Origin: Massospora cicadina
Taxonomy: Eukaryota > Entomophthoromycota > Entomophthoromycetes > Entomophthorales > Entomophthoraceae
NCBI GenBank assembly: GCA_022478985.1
Contig: JAKSZP010005600.1
Location: forward strand, 34,765 to 98,764
Length of the DNA: 64,000 nt
Reading direction: 5' to 3'
The position numbers and the translations under genes are program-made. Below are positions 43,516-54,880 of this stretch, one piece after another. The first letter of the stretch is position 1, and the number at the start of each line of letters is the position of its first letter. The notes below the pieces were generated by a model. It did no database searches and was not told where the DNA came from. It was given only the letters and a program-made list of their open reading frames with translations.

Positions 43516-43959
43516 TTGCCATTACACTACACGACGGCGTGGTGGAATACAAAGGAGCTGCTCAAATTAGTGAACGCCCTAGAGGGTATTTCTTTCTATG
43601 CATCCAAAGAAGTAGTAATCAAGGCGGGTGAACAAAGGGTTTTTGACACGAAGATCACCCTAAAAATCCCTTTCAACTGCTTATTGCATTTAACAAGCGT
43701 CGAGGGTGTTATTTTTTTAGAGCACAGAGTTTTTCCAGGCATTCTAGACCCCTCCTATCATCGGCATATCAACATCCTGCTAGGGAATCTCACCAATAAG
43801 GATAAGGTCGTAAAAAAGCATAAGGAGATCAGAAGAGGTATCCTGATTCCCCTTGAGAAAATAAGCAAGTTCACTGTATTGGATCAATGGCGGATATGGG
43901 CTAACCTGCCAACCAGTCTTTATGTACCCTACCTTCTGCTCAAATATCTGATGAACTAA
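43516..43959 (+). pseudogene. Gy1 dUTPase-like domain between protease and RT
   Basis: An intact 147-codon ORF. Residues about 28-120 follow the trimeric dUTPase plan: VVIKAGEQRVFDTKITLKIP (AG...I.TGI...IP), a motif-2 position reading LTSVEG instead of PRSG, motif 3 PGILDPSYHRHINILLGN at residues 74-91 (compare AGVIDxxYRG.V.VVL.N), and motif 4 KHKEIRRGILIPLEKI (compare G.RIAQ(L/G).L.P). The motif-3 Asp is kept but the RSG and RIAQ residues are not, so a catalytically inactive, dUTPase-derived fold is likely. dUTPases hydrolyse dUTP to keep uracil out of DNA. The same domain occurs at the same place in Gy2. Confidence 0.7.
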
Positions 43960-43979
43960 CCCCAGCGGAGCTTGACAAA

Positions 43980-44840
43980 GTGCACACCCTTGTGGAGACC
44001 TATAGCGACATTTTCTCTAAATCCAATACTGAATATGGGCACATGAAGGGTTGGACTCACACTATTGAGTTGGGGATTCTCGTCCTATCTGATCCAAGCC
44101 CTACCACAAATCAAAAGTCTAGGAGCTACAGATGTGGGAGGATATCAAACAGTTGCCAGACACTGGGTTACTGGTTCCATCCCAAAAGCCCTTGGTCATC
44201 CCCTCTGCTACTTGTAAAAAAGAAAAATGGTGGACATTGGGTAGCTATGGACTACCTTAAGCTGAACAATCTCACTAAAAAGGACAGCTACCCTATCCCC
44301 CATATTGACGATGCTTTGTCCAACCTCTCTGGGTCCAAGTTCTTTTCTGCCATGGACTTGGCTAGTGGTATTGGAAGATAAAAAATCTCCACAGGATCAG
44401 GAGAAGTGCGCCCTTATCTGCAGTAAAGGCCTATTTCAACCCGCTTGGTTACCCCATGGGTTATGCAATGCGCCTGCCACTTTTCAGCAGGCGATGGATC
44501 ATATTCTCCAGGATCTCAAGCTGAGTTGCATGATTATCTATTTCAATGACATCACAGTTTTCTCCAAGACCTTCAACGAGCACCTCATGCACCTAAAAAG
44601 TGTTTCAATGGTTACAAGAATTCAACATATGATGAAGCACTCCAAATGTACTTTTTTCAAGAAGGAGTTGGATTTCCTTGGGCATACTATCTCTCAAGAT
44701 GGGATTCAACCCCTCAAAGACAAGGTGAAAGCAATATCTAAAATTTCTGCGCCCAAAACCCTTTGCAACATACATGTATTTTTGGGCATGATGGAGTAGT
44801 ACACTCAATTCATCCCCAAATTCGCCCAGCTCAGTGAGCC
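43980..44840 (+). pseudogene. Gy1 reverse transcriptase
   Basis: ORF 43,980-44,381 begins VETYSDIFSKSNTEYGHMKG and has the RT start SPWSSPLLLVKKKNGGHWVA and MDYLKLNNLTKKDSYPIPHI. After a frameshift, ORF 44,305-44,799 has LPHGLCNAPATFQQAMDHIL. The active site reads YFND (44,539-44,550) where YxDD is expected, then SKCTFFKKELDFLGHTISQD and GIQPLKDKVKAI. The block order is classic Ty3/gypsy. An in-frame stop follows FLGMME. The reading stops at AQLSEP, where the solo LTR begins. Confidence 0.9.
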
Positions 44841-45599
44841 TGTAGGAATCCAGCTGATGGGTGCTCGCTGGTGCTTACGCCGCTGGATCCCACAAAAGAT
44901 TATAATAAATTCAATTAATTTACTTATAAAAACTTGAATTTTATAGTTTTTATTAGGAGAGCGGGAGTCAAAGAAAAAACAATGCTTTCCAATTTTTGAC
45001 TATTAGTATTTATACTACTTTTGAAGGTTGGAAGGAATTTGGGGATAAGTTTGGAATAGCCTTGATGCTTCCATTTAGGTATTATGCGGGAATAGCATAT
45101 CACAACTTGGGAACTTGCTTCAGGGCAGTGAAGCAAAAGAAGAGGAATTGTGATTGGCGAAGAACAAACCCATGAGGTAACATTTTTATAAACTTGAGCT
45201 AATCACCACCCAAGAAATTTCTTGCACCTTGGGGGACCCCCGCCAAGCCTATAAAAGGGGGGGGGTCCACACGCAGGTGCATTGGAGGACTTCATTGGGG
45301 TCAGGGGAGTGCCTTCCAATGGTAACCCCGAAGTCCATTGGGTGGTCAGAGTAATATGACCATTTGATTTTATGTTTGGTGCCCATAGAGGTTTTGAACA
45401 CATGTTACCCTGATTAATGGGGTTCCACCGATAGTCAGCTAGGGACTTTTGGCTGAAATTTACAATGGCTTTAATTATATTATTTTGAGAATTTCACTTA
45501 AAATCCTCAGATAATCACAAATGGTTGACATTTCCCTTTTTTGGCTGAAATCAACCTAAAACATTCTTCTTTTCCAGCTATAAAGGTAAATGTCCAACA
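44841..45599 (-). mobile_element. Solo LTR nested in Gy1 pol
   Basis: 759 bp from TGTAGGAATCC to AATGTCCAACA (TG...CA), flanked by near-matching 5-bp duplications GAGCC (44,836-44,840) and GAGCT (45,600-45,604). Removing it rejoins the Gy1 reading between SEP and the RNase H start. In minus orientation it holds CTTTTATAGGCTTGGCGGGG and CCCCAAGGTGCA, related to TATAGGCTTGGAGATGGTCC and AAGGTGCA of the Gy1 LTR, so it is a cousin family. It includes a run of G at about 45,257-45,267. It arose by LTR-LTR recombination after insertion. Confidence 0.7.
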
Positions 45600-45604
45600 G
45601 AGCT

Positions 45605-46143
45605 TTCATACATCTCTTAGCTAAGAATCTCCATCCATTGGGGTGCTGAACAAAAAGCTGAATTTGAGACCTTGAAGGAGTTATTACAACAATGGTCAAT
45701 CCTCCGTCATCCTGACTATGGCAAGCTTTTATGTTGTTTATAAATGCCTCTGACTACGCCATTGGAGCTATCTTGACTCAGTTACATGAAAATGGGGTTA
45801 ATCCTCCCATGTCTTATTTTAGCAAGATGCACTCTAAGGCTGAGCGCAACTAAAGCGTCACTGAATAAGATTGCCTTGCCATCTTACTCGCTGTCAAATA
45901 CTAACGCCCTTTTTTATATGGGACTTCATTTAAAGTGGTTACTGGACACGCCTCTTTAATGTGGTTTCAGAATATAAAAAATCTCACTGGGAGGTTGGCT
46001 CTCTGGGCTCTTAAGCTCCAGCATTATAATATGACCACTGAGCAGCGAGATAGGATGCGCCATATGAACGTTGATGGGTTGACACAGCTTCCTGTTCTTA
46101 ACCTTAAAAACAGCGAAGCTGAGAGGTTGCATGACCTCAAATG
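45605..46143 (+). pseudogene. Gy1 RNase H domain
   Basis: From 45,637 one frame reads HWGAEQKAEFETLKELLQQW and SILRHPDYGKLL, the end of the RT connection. The next frames give FINASDYAIGAILTQLHENG (catalytic Asp in NASD), PMSYFSKMHSKAERN, then CLAILLAVKY, FKVVTGHASL (TDH altered to TGH), and ORF 45,935-46,144 with NLTGRLALWALKLQHYNMTT and HMNVDGLTQL. These are the ordered gypsy RNase H blocks, with frameshifts and stops between them. Confidence 0.85.
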
Positions 46144-47281
46144 ACTCCTGATACTTGGGCTGATGAAGATGAACCAGTACAGAAGATGCTAGCATGGCAC
46201 TCCAGCAACACAAAAGTGGAGAATGGGAAGTTATATATAGGAAAGTAGGAGTAAATTGGTTTCCCTATCTTCGGCCATCAGAGTGAGTACCTGTCATCCT
46301 GGAGTCTCACACCATCATGGGTCATGGTGGAGTATGCAAAACCTATGAGCGGGTAAAAGATTGGTACAACTTGGAGGGCATCATGGAAACCATTACAGAA
46401 GTCTTGGATACCTGCCTAACCTGTAAAAAACAACCCATCTAAAAGACCCAATATCAGTATTAACCTACGACGCCCCAACAACCCTTACACACCATAAGTT
46501 TGGATGTGGTAGGTCCTCTCCCTCAGACCACAGGTGGCAATCGCTGATCTTGGTCAGAATTGATCATTTCACCAAATGGATTAAAGCTGTTGCTCTCCCC
46601 GCTCATACTGCCAAAGCCACTGCTACCTTCTTAGATCAATATATCTTCAACTGGCATGGTTGCCCCAGGTCCTCCTTTGTGACAATGGCAAAAACATTAC
46701 CTCCCATGTGGTAAAGTTCCTCACTACCTCCATGGGAGCACAACAACTCTTCTCGGACTCTTATAACCCAACAACCAATGGTGCCTTAGAAAGAGTTAAT
46801 AGAACCCTGGTCTCTATACTCCGGAAAATGGCCAACTCAAACCCTCTTCACTGGGATCTCTACTTACCAGTGCCCTCATGGCCTACCATATCAGTTAACA
46901 TCGCATCCTTAAGATGTCTCCTTTCTGTGTACTGTATGGGTGAGAACCTAGGGCCATCTTTATTAGCCAAGAGTATTTTCTCTGAAAGGTCTGACCCTGA
47001 GCATGCCATGAAAAAGCTAGCCCAACACATCATCCAATTGCAATCAGAGGCCATGATTAATTTGGCAAAGACTGTCAATAAAGATGGAAAAGCAGCTAAT
47101 GAGCTCTGGCTCCAGCTCCGGCTCCCTCTTCCTTACTTCCTTCCAAGTATATGACTTGGTACTGTATTACCACAACCAAATCACTTATAGAAATGAGAAG
47201 CTCGGTTCTGTCTGGGAAGGCCCATTTTTAGTTACATATAAACGAGGGGATGAGTACTTCATCAAAATCCCTTGCTACTGA
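46144..47281 (+). pseudogene. Gy1 integrase
   Basis: Zinc-binding module at about 46,290-46,440: HTIMGHGGVCKTYERVKDWY ... VLDTCLTCKKQ (H-x4-H, C-x2-C). Then SLDVVGPLPQTTGGN with the first core Asp. ORF 46,660-47,154 reads QVLLCDNGKNITSHVVKFLT and NPTTNGALERVNRTLVSILR. Asp-8 and Glu-44 of that ORF are separated by 35 residues, exactly the D-x35-E spacing of retroviral-type integrases. ORF 47,084-47,281 holds a C-terminal YDLVLYYHNQITYRNEKLGS and VWEGPFLVTYKRG. Frameshifts separate the parts. Confidence 0.9.
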
Positions 47282-47352
47282 AAATACTGTTAACCAAATC
47301 CATGGCCAGTTCCTTAGCCCCTATTCACCCCTATCACTCTTAAAAAGGTTAA

Positions 47353-48085
47353 TGTCAGACTATTACCTGTATGATATTTTGGTAAGATGTACTGGATTCA
47401 AACAAGGCTAAAAATGACCAAAAAACTCTGATTGATTCTCAATGGAACCTAATGACCTGAGGAAATATAATTTCTACCACTTCTTGGAAGGATAGTTCAA
47501 TTATTAGTAAGGAAGTGCTAAGCCTGCGGCGGAATATGAGAAGTCATGCTGGGCCCATCCCTGGCTCCTCCACAGCTCCAATCACACACTTAAGCGGTGA
47601 CCACCTCTTATATAGGCTTGGAGATGGTCCCACAAGGTGCAGATATTTTAACCCATGGTATTGGTTCAGATATTAAATCCTTGCCTAACGGATTTGTTAT
47701 ACCTACTATTGACCCTCCATCAGACGTTCCATTGAAGCGAGGTGATTTCTAAAAGATCTGACTGGTCAAAATCAATATTCCCTAATATGGATACTTGTAG
47801 CTTATAACAAATTTTTCACCTATTTTGCTTCAAAACTCTCATTACTTAAATACTAGGCAGTGACATATTAATAGGATTCTTCTTTTACCCCATCGCTGAC
47901 ACTATTGAAATCACCATAAAAAACTCCTTTTTCCCAATTTAAAAAATTTCTAGTTTCTTATAAGTAATATTAAAAAATCCTGATAATAAATATCCTGCAG
48001 TTGAGAAAACTATTTCTCCTGCCCATATTTGTGGTAATTCAGGTGTAAAATGCACCAGTAAACAAAAAAAATCTGAATTCCCAGA
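47353..48085 (+). repeat. Gy1 3' LTR
   Basis: About 733 bp, beginning TGTCAGACTATTACC and ending near GAATTCCCAGA. It aligns along its length with 39,753-40,497 with many substitutions and small gaps, indicating an old insertion. Confidence 0.8.
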
Positions 48086-48594
48086 AGGTATATGCATGAC
48101 AAAAGAAACTAAAAATGATACTAACCTTACTGTCATAGGCTTTTTGATTGAAAAAAGCACAATATAAATTTATTTGAGGAAGGCTGCCCATGAGATGGAC
48201 ACTTTTGATTTGTAATACTAATTAAGAACTATAAAAACTAGAGGCACCCCAGAGAAGCTAATAATGTCTCCTGCTGCCAATGGGAACGCTAATTAAAGGA
48301 AGAGGGGTATCATGATTAGAGGCTTGCGCCACTATTGAGCACGTATGTAAAAAGGGTTCATAGCGATGAACCATATGGGGAACCAGTATGAGACCAACTG
48401 TCGTTGACAGGATGGTAGATATTCAAACAACAATGATTGGAAGTGTTCCATAAGGTGTGACTGGAATCGGCGTACAGCTTCCTGAAGTATGGGAGTATAG
48501 CCTAAAATGGCATCCAGGACAACCGTGTGGATAGTTCACATAGCTATTGCCACCACTAAGGCTTGGAGGGAGGGTCTTATAGGTGGATTTAAGT

Positions 48595-49548
48595 TCAAGG
48601 CAAAGATATTCCTAGATAGGCCAAAGGTCTGTGTTTGCTCCTGGAAAAACAGCCGCTGAACCTCACGCCATATCGCTTTTGAAGGTAGGCACTCTTCCAT
48701 TTGGTGGACCAACTCCCATATTGATCACACACAACACATGAGGAGTGTGATGCGTTGGATCTCTCTGTGGTACAGTATACCCACTTCAAACAGCGCCCCA
48801 CATGGGAACGTACTTGTGGCTGTAGAAGAGGGTGATAAGTGTATTTCCAGATGTCTTTCTGGGTTTCTAGGGAGTATGGGATGTCCAACATATCCATATA
48901 TTTTACTATGTCCATGGTAGGGTACCTCCTAGGTACCAAATTGTTTATAGCGGCTTTCCCATGAAAACCTGTTTGAATTGAGAAATAGGATGACCCCTCT
49001 GCGGGGTGTATCCGCTGATACTAATCCTCCATTCTGCACTCCTCATATTAAGTAGATTCCTTATAAAGTGGGCGGTGGTCCCGTGCAGGCCTGCTGAATA
49101 TGGGTGAGTTGCCATATATGTGAGAAGTGAGTTGGGGTTAGTGGGGTTACAAAGGCCAATAGCGCGGGCGAAGTTTGATCATGCTGCGCATGCTGCGCAT
49201 GACCAGTGTTGAGCTGTGAGTGAGGCCTTGGTTACTGAAGCAATCCATTTACCCAGAATCCTGGATGCTGGTCCACGTAGTTAAATAGGCCCATTCCCCC
49301 GCTTTAGTGTGGACCATATAGGACTTCCAGTCACACAGGGGGAGATCAACCTAGCCACAGCCACTCTTGTAATAGGGCATATAATGAAGCAAAAAAAAAG
49401 GTAGGGAGAACGAGATGGCATGGACTGAAAACCATAAATTTGACAGAAGTGTAGTGTTGGCAAGCACTACTTCACCTGTTAAGCTGTTTTGTTGGTCCCT
49501 AAATGATGTGATATGCTTTGTTATATTTGCTAGTATGTTGTGTTCCAT
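48595..49548 (-). pseudogene. LINE copy c ORF2: C-terminal region
   Basis: ORF 49,351-49,548 starts MEHNILANITKHITSFRDQQ and includes LTGEVVLANTTLLSNLWFSV. ORF 48,595-48,939 has YMDMLDIPYSLETQKDIWKY and CVVCDQYGSWSTKWKSAY, the Cys/His region with its second half lost to a frameshift. It is collinear with copy a (YLDMLDIPYDLTTQKAMWKM; CAVCGGEGSLHHRLETC). A repeat CATGCTGCGCATGCTGCGCATG lies at about 49,184-49,201. Confidence 0.75.
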
Positions 49549-49805
49549 TATTGAATTGGCTTATCCACTCGCCTCCATTCATAACCCCAGGTGGCGTACT
49601 GGGCCCTCAGTGGGGCTGGGCACAAAAGGCAGTGCGAGATGAGTGTTTTGGGGTGGTCGCCAGGGTGCTCTGATGATAGACTGAACTACTGTGTCCCTCT
49701 GATTGAGTGGTGCCAGGGACCAATGTATTTAATATCTACCAAGAAGTATGTTTTTAGTTTTGGATGTGTTGAGTGCTGCATTGCTAACCTTGGAGTATCC
49801 CCAGT

Positions 49806-50700
49806 TTATGGATCCAATGTGCGTGCGTCCTGGTTGCTGGATTTCCCAACCACACAATCATCTGCAAATGCAAGCATCTTTATTGGTGCTTGGCCTAGCA
49901 CTTTTACACCAGTAATATGTGCGTTTACATTGCAGAAAAGTGGGTCTAGGATAATATTGTATAAAAATGGGCTCAGAGGGTCTACTTGGCGAAGGCCCCT
50001 CTGAGGGCGCACAACATCGGTGAGAAAATCTGGTCCTTGTACTACCATTGTAGCTGATTCAGTAAGCATCATTGCACAACTGATGAATCAAGGGAGAAGG
50101 TGGAACTGGTGAAAGCATTCCTTAGGTATTCCCAATTTACTCTATCATACGCTTTTTTTGAGCCAAAAACACGAGCGCCCTTGTGGCTGTGGATTGACAT
50201 ACATTAGCTACAGTATGTATATTGTCCCAAATTGACCTTTTGGGAATAAAGCCAGATTGCTCTATAGATATCACCTCAGATGCAATGACCCCTAATTGGC
50301 CAGCCATTATCGTTGTTAATATTTTAGTTTCAGTGTTAGTGAGGGAAAAAGGACCCAAGTTTACTAAGTATAGATTATCCCCCTTCTTAAACAATGTTAC
50401 TATGTAAGCCTCTTGTCCCTCTGGGAGGAGACATGTCTCTAGGAGACATTTGTTCACTGAGGTTAACATTGGGGGAATAAATAGTTGATATTTCTTATAG
50501 AACTCGTAAGGAATCCCATCTGGACCTGGGCTCTTCCTGTGTGGTGCACCTCAAACAGCATACCAGAGTTTGTCTTGAGTTATTAAATTCATAAGTTCCA
50601 GGTAGCAGGAAACGGTGCAAATTTGTGCACCAGCTAGAGATTCATTTGTTTCATTTTGATTGACTGGGTTGGCCCTGTATAACTCAATATAATATTTTCA
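49806..50700 (-). pseudogene. LINE copy c ORF2: reverse transcriptase
   Basis: ORF 50,137-50,469 reads LPEGQEAYIVTLFKKGDNLY, IEQSGFIPKRSIWDNIHTVA and ALVFLAQKKRMIE; the DQEKAYDR block is altered to AQKK, then frameshifted. ORF 49,806-50,072 reads MMLTESATMVVQGPDFLTDV, RPQRGLRQVDPLSPFLYNII (usual GLRQGDPLS) and MLAFADDCVVG. FADD is at 49,857-49,868 with both aspartates. The intervening 64 bp hold the junction frameshift. Confidence 0.8.
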
Positions 50701-51209
50701 AACTTTGGTCAATACTTCTGCCAGAATTTCTATGATGGATTTATCTGAACGCCTTACCTATGTGCAGACCAAGTGTTGGCATGGAACGTAAAATTGGAAG
50801 AAAAATATGCAGAACATATTCGCCTGCGGTAATATTTTTTACTTTAAACTGTACAAAAATGTGGTGTTTGTGTTATCTGATTAGCGCTTTAAGCTGTGCT
50901 GACACTTTGGCCCATTTGCGGCCCCAATCAGGGATGTACCCTGTCCTGGGATCATCATTCTCCAAGTGGCCCACCTCCACCAAGGTGCATTTGATGACCG
51001 CCAAGGCAGCCTGAGAGCGGTGCGACAAAATGTGTCATGCTTTGGAAATTGCAGCTTTTTTGAATTTGACCAGGTTGATAGGGGATCTGCACAGAAAGGA
51101 GTAGTGAACTCCTGTGTCAATGTGGCGGCATCCATACAACATGAGAATGCGGGTATTTTGAGAATGGCTGGACGAAGTTTACTCCATTTAGATGCCTGTT
51201 GCACCATAA

Positions 51210-51900
51210 TCACCAAAGTAATGACATTGAGACCATCCTATGGTCTGAGAAATCTATCTTCGTCGCTTCAAATTGTGAGATCTGGGAGCAAAAATCCATT
51301 GGTGCCAGAATGAAATCTATATGGGACATAGACACCAACTGCCCGTTGTCTACATGAGGATGTGACATGTTGGGTAGTAATGGTGCCTGCTTAAGGATGA
51401 TATTGAAGAGGCCCAAGGTAGCTTTAATCACCCAAAATTTGATATGTCCGTGCGGTGGATTATGTGTGGTTGGCCAGCGGTCTGTGGTTGGGTTGTCCCA
51501 ACAGTTTAGGTCGCCGACCACAAAGGATTTAGATGGGAGGGGGAGAGAGGCCATGTACAAGATGATTTTTCATCAAATTTGTGCACAGGTTGGGGCGTAG
51601 ATGTTTATTATTGTGTGCACTTTGGTTTCCCATGAAAAGGTCATGATGAGCAAAATCCATCAAGATGTGTTGTTTTTTCTAAAAATTTTAAATTGCAGTT
51701 CACCCATATCAGAACCCCACAGTGCAGTGACCAAACGGAATGGGAGGGGAGGAGCATAGTTGCCCATGTGTCCTCGGCACCCTGAAGATAGTGGGTTTCC
51801 TGGATTGCCATGATGTCCACAGGTAAATTATTTTTTTAGGAAGTTCAGGTTTTTAGCCCAGGGCAGAGAGGCCTTGAGTCCAGAGATGCTCAGCTTCCAT
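51210..51900 (-). pseudogene. LINE copy c ORF2: AP-type endonuclease
   Basis: ORF 51,210-51,560 reads MYMASLPLPSKSFVVGDLNC then WDNPTTDRWPTTHNPPHGHI, LVSMSHIDFILAPMDF and KIDFSDHRMVSMSL. GDLN, SHIDFIL and SDHR are three of the endonuclease motifs. The N-terminal ETH block lies in a broken frame near 51,780-51,840. It keeps the Asp that copy a has lost. Confidence 0.75.
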
Positions 51901-52251
51901 ATTGTAAAATCTACCCCATCACTCCTTAAGAGTGAGGGGAGGACCCCTCAGGCCCTGCCGCTCCTTGCTGCCGTGCAAGCTCAGCCTTCTGTCTTTGGCT
52001 GCACAAGTTTGAGGATGGCGTATCATTAGGTGTATAGGTATTATCTTTGATGGTATCTTTAATTGAAGATTTCTTGTTTTAATTGGTTTCTTTGTCTTTG
52101 TAGTTTTTTGAGCTATTGAGGATTTGTGGTGCACCATCGAGCATGTCCAACGATTCTTCTCCAAAAAACTCTGCTATATCCAGATTGGAAAATCCACTTG
52201 CGTTTATTGTGCATGAATCCAGTGGGTGTGTATCATGCACATATTGCGGGT

Positions 52252-52522
52252 TTAAGGGCTGGGTCTACCATCTGATTGGGTGGGTTTTTGGATTTCCACT
52301 GAAGAGTAAAACTCATCCTGTTCAGTTTGGATCTGGGCAGGGGGATCACGGAGGCTGCTATGGCCACTTCCTTGGCTGTGCTCAGCTTTGCTGTTTTGCT
52401 TTTTTCGTTCTTGTGGGTACACAGGTTTTACCTTGATATAGCACCCCAGTTCACCCCATGGTAATGTAACACTAGAGTCTACTTTGGGCTCACTTTGTCC
52501 CTCACCTATTGCTTCCGAGATA
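52252..52522 (-). pseudogene. LINE copy c ORF1 C-terminal remnant
   Basis: The minus strand reads LPWGELGCYIKVKPVYPQER then KKQNSKAEHSQGSGHSS. It is homologous to copy b ORF1 (YYIQVKPVSLQERKKAKQAN, 56,780-56,840). The rest of ORF1, including the zinc knuckle, is absent because the element starts here. Confidence 0.7.
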
Positions 52523-52535
52523 AGAAGCACAATAT

Positions 52536-53230
52536 CTTATTTTGTACTTTATATGGCAGAATGGCTCATGGGTGATGGGGTTTCTTTTGTCATTCTAGGT
52601 TTAACAGCAAAAATAAAATTTAAAAGAAACCTTCCAAAATACCAATCCCTTCCTTATATCATACCTAAGTTATGAGCTTTTATTAATACCATATACTTGG
52701 TAACTAACATGCACTTAGAAATATTGGGATTTTGCATAAATGTTATGGAAAGACAGGGAAACTAAAGCCAATAATAAGACATCAGGAATGGGCAATGATA
52801 TTAAACTAGATAAATAGCACTTATTTTATCCCAATGTAGAGGCAAGGTCAAGTTTGATATACTCTCTTTGAAGCATTTTAGGAGATGATGCATCAAGAGA
52901 TTATAGAAATTATATAAAGAGTCTTGATTGGTAATTCTGTGGGGGTGAGGAAAATCAAATTAAAATTAACAAATTAGGGCTTAGCACCAGTGGGTGTGAG
53001 GAATTGATAATAACATTTATTAGTAGTTATAATCAGTAAGGATACCACTAACTATATTTTATTACAGCGAATTAAGGTATGTCAAATAGCAATGGAGAAA
53101 AAGGTAAAGTTAATCAAAGTCTAAATTCATAATTTTTAGTTATTTATCAGATAAGTAAATAAATTTTTGTTCATATGTTAGACAGACTAAATTACAAAAA
53201 AATCCCTGTAGTCTATGTGACTTAAACATT
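52536..53230. other. AT-rich stretch, no gene seen
   Basis: A plus-strand ORF at 52,484-52,675 overlaps the LINE end and is fortuitous. The right part may be the start of the Gy5 relic. Confidence 0.4.
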
Positions 53231-53239
53231 GACAAAGGC

Positions 53240-54310
53240 AGAAATAAACTACAATGTAGTCAAGCAGAAATGTCTTGCAGTGATATATGGCTGCAAGCAG
53301 TTTTGAGTAAATACTCATGGAACATTATATAAGGTTACAACCAATCATACTTATTTCCTCTGGTTGCACAATTAAAAAAACTTGACGGTAGGTTAGCATG
53401 GTGGTCCTTGAAACTTCAGGTTTATGATATTGAGATTAGAAACCAAGTGTGAGAAAGTGATCATAATGTTAATGGGTTATTAAAGTTTCCAGTAATATTA
53501 GCTTTTCAAATATCTTACAATTTGTTTAGATAAATGATAAAAGGGAATTTTGGAGAAGAACCCAAGAAATCAAGATTTTTTTGAATAATTCATACAGTAT
53601 ACTGAGAGTTAAAATGTACTTTTTTATAAATCTGGTGATAGAGAAATCTTATACTCTCAAGACCATCAGTGTGATCAATAGACTTTTCACTGCTTGCATA
53701 GTCATTGGCCATGGAGGACTTGTGAAGACTTTAGAGCTACTTCTCCAGTACTATTAAGAGTCATTAAAATATAGCGTTAATGATTTTTTCCTGTTTTGCC
53801 AAGAAACTCCACAAATCCCACAAGAATGTTATTGGATATTAATGGTGCGCCCTGGTTTTGCATGGTACACAGTGCTGATAAATGTCATGAGCCCATTTTA
53901 AAATCTGCACAGGTGTGGTAAAGTATACTTTTGCGATAAATCAATTTATAATAAGGGTCAAGATGAGATCCTCAAGCAAAGTTGATTCCCTCAGTAACGC
54001 AAAGTTTATAATATCAAGTGTTATATGCCTGGATGTCTTCAGGTGATCCTCAGAGACAATAGGACTAAATTAACTTCCTTTGTAATCTTATAATTGATGA
54101 ACTGATGGATATCAACGAAGTATTGTTTGTACCCTATCACCCAGAAACAGATGGGATCTTCAGACAAGTGTTTGGCATTCTAGCGGATATGTTAAGGGAC
54201 ATGGTCGTGGTTAAGAAGTTCTCATGGGCATCTTATCTGAGCTCAGTGAAATTTGCGTATAACATAAGCCATCACTTCACCCTACTAAATGCCAAGTGAG
54301 TTATTATATA
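53240..54310 (+). pseudogene. Gypsy relic Gy5: RNase H and integrase
   Basis: Plus-strand readings, in order: an RNase H end with LKKLDGRLAWWSLKLQVYDI and EIRNQV, then a N/H-rich H.VNGLL block (about 53,360-53,490); an integrase zinc-binding start VIGHGGLVKTLELLLQYY (about 53,700-53,757); VILRDNRTKLTSFV (core, second Asp, near 54,045); and ORF 54,105-54,299 with EVLFVPYHPETDGIFRQVFG and ILADMLRD...FAYNISHH. YHPETDG is the hallmark of chromovirus-type integrases. The catalytic ER Glu is lost (FRQ). No LTRs were found. Confidence 0.75.
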
Positions 54311-54880
54311 AATAAATGGCAGCACTACCCCTAATTTTGTCCTCAACGTTAGAACCAAACTTGGGGATAGTTCAGAGAAATATTTTTGCCAACTAATTTG
54401 ATAAGTGAGTTACAGTCATATAGATTATGAATCAATGCTCAGATGTAAAATTTACTCTTGAAATTTTGTTAGTAAAAATTTCCAGCCCTTATGACTTTGC
54501 AATTTTGAGATAAAGTAGCCTATTATAATACTCAGGATTGGTCTCCAAAACAAACTAGGCGCTTTATGGATAGAACCATTTAAAGTGATTCTAATATTGG
54601 AGCTGATGCCTATATTATAAAGAACACTACAGATAGTCATAATAATAGAGTACATAAAAAAACTCTTAGAAGTGGAAATTGAAAAAAATATAAAATTTAA
54701 AAAATCTAAATATAAAACATTAAGTAAAATGAAAAGTATACATATAAATTATCAATGGGTAAAAGATATATACTTTAGAAATTATTTTTTGCTATATTTT
54801 ATTTTTTACTTATTATGCATGATTAGATACCTTTTCTCTCAGAACTTAAACCTTCTTGCGTCGCCTCTTGAGGGAGGGAG

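Larger units (their letters stand above)
39753..48085 (+). mobile_element. Ty3/gypsy element Gy1 with dUTPase-like domain
   Basis: Plus-strand element of 8,333 bp including a later 759-bp solo LTR. Order: 5' LTR, degraded primer-binding site, gag, a GC-rich block, acidic segment, protease, dUTPase-like domain, RT, (solo LTR), RNase H, integrase, 3' LTR. LTR edges start TGTCAGA-like and end TTCCCA(C/G)A. No matching target duplication was found. Frames are broken throughout, but several domains remain well readable, making this the best-preserved gypsy copy here. Confidence 0.85.
48166..52522 (-). mobile_element. 5'-truncated L1-like LINE, copy c
   Basis: 4,357-bp minus-strand copy of the same family as copies a and b. 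It is flanked by a 13-bp duplication with one mismatch (AAAAGCACAATAT 48,153-48,165; AGAAGCACAATAT 52,523-52,535). The 3' end reads GTGTCCATCTCATGGGCAGC then CTTCCTCAAATAAA, matching copy b. The 5' end falls inside ORF1, so roughly the first 0.9 kb of the family is missing. Truncation at the 5' end is normal for target-primed insertion. Confidence 0.85.

Noticed and set aside
49184..49201. CATGCTGCG tandem repeat
   Set aside because: Two short copies inside LINE copy c; most likely simple slippage.
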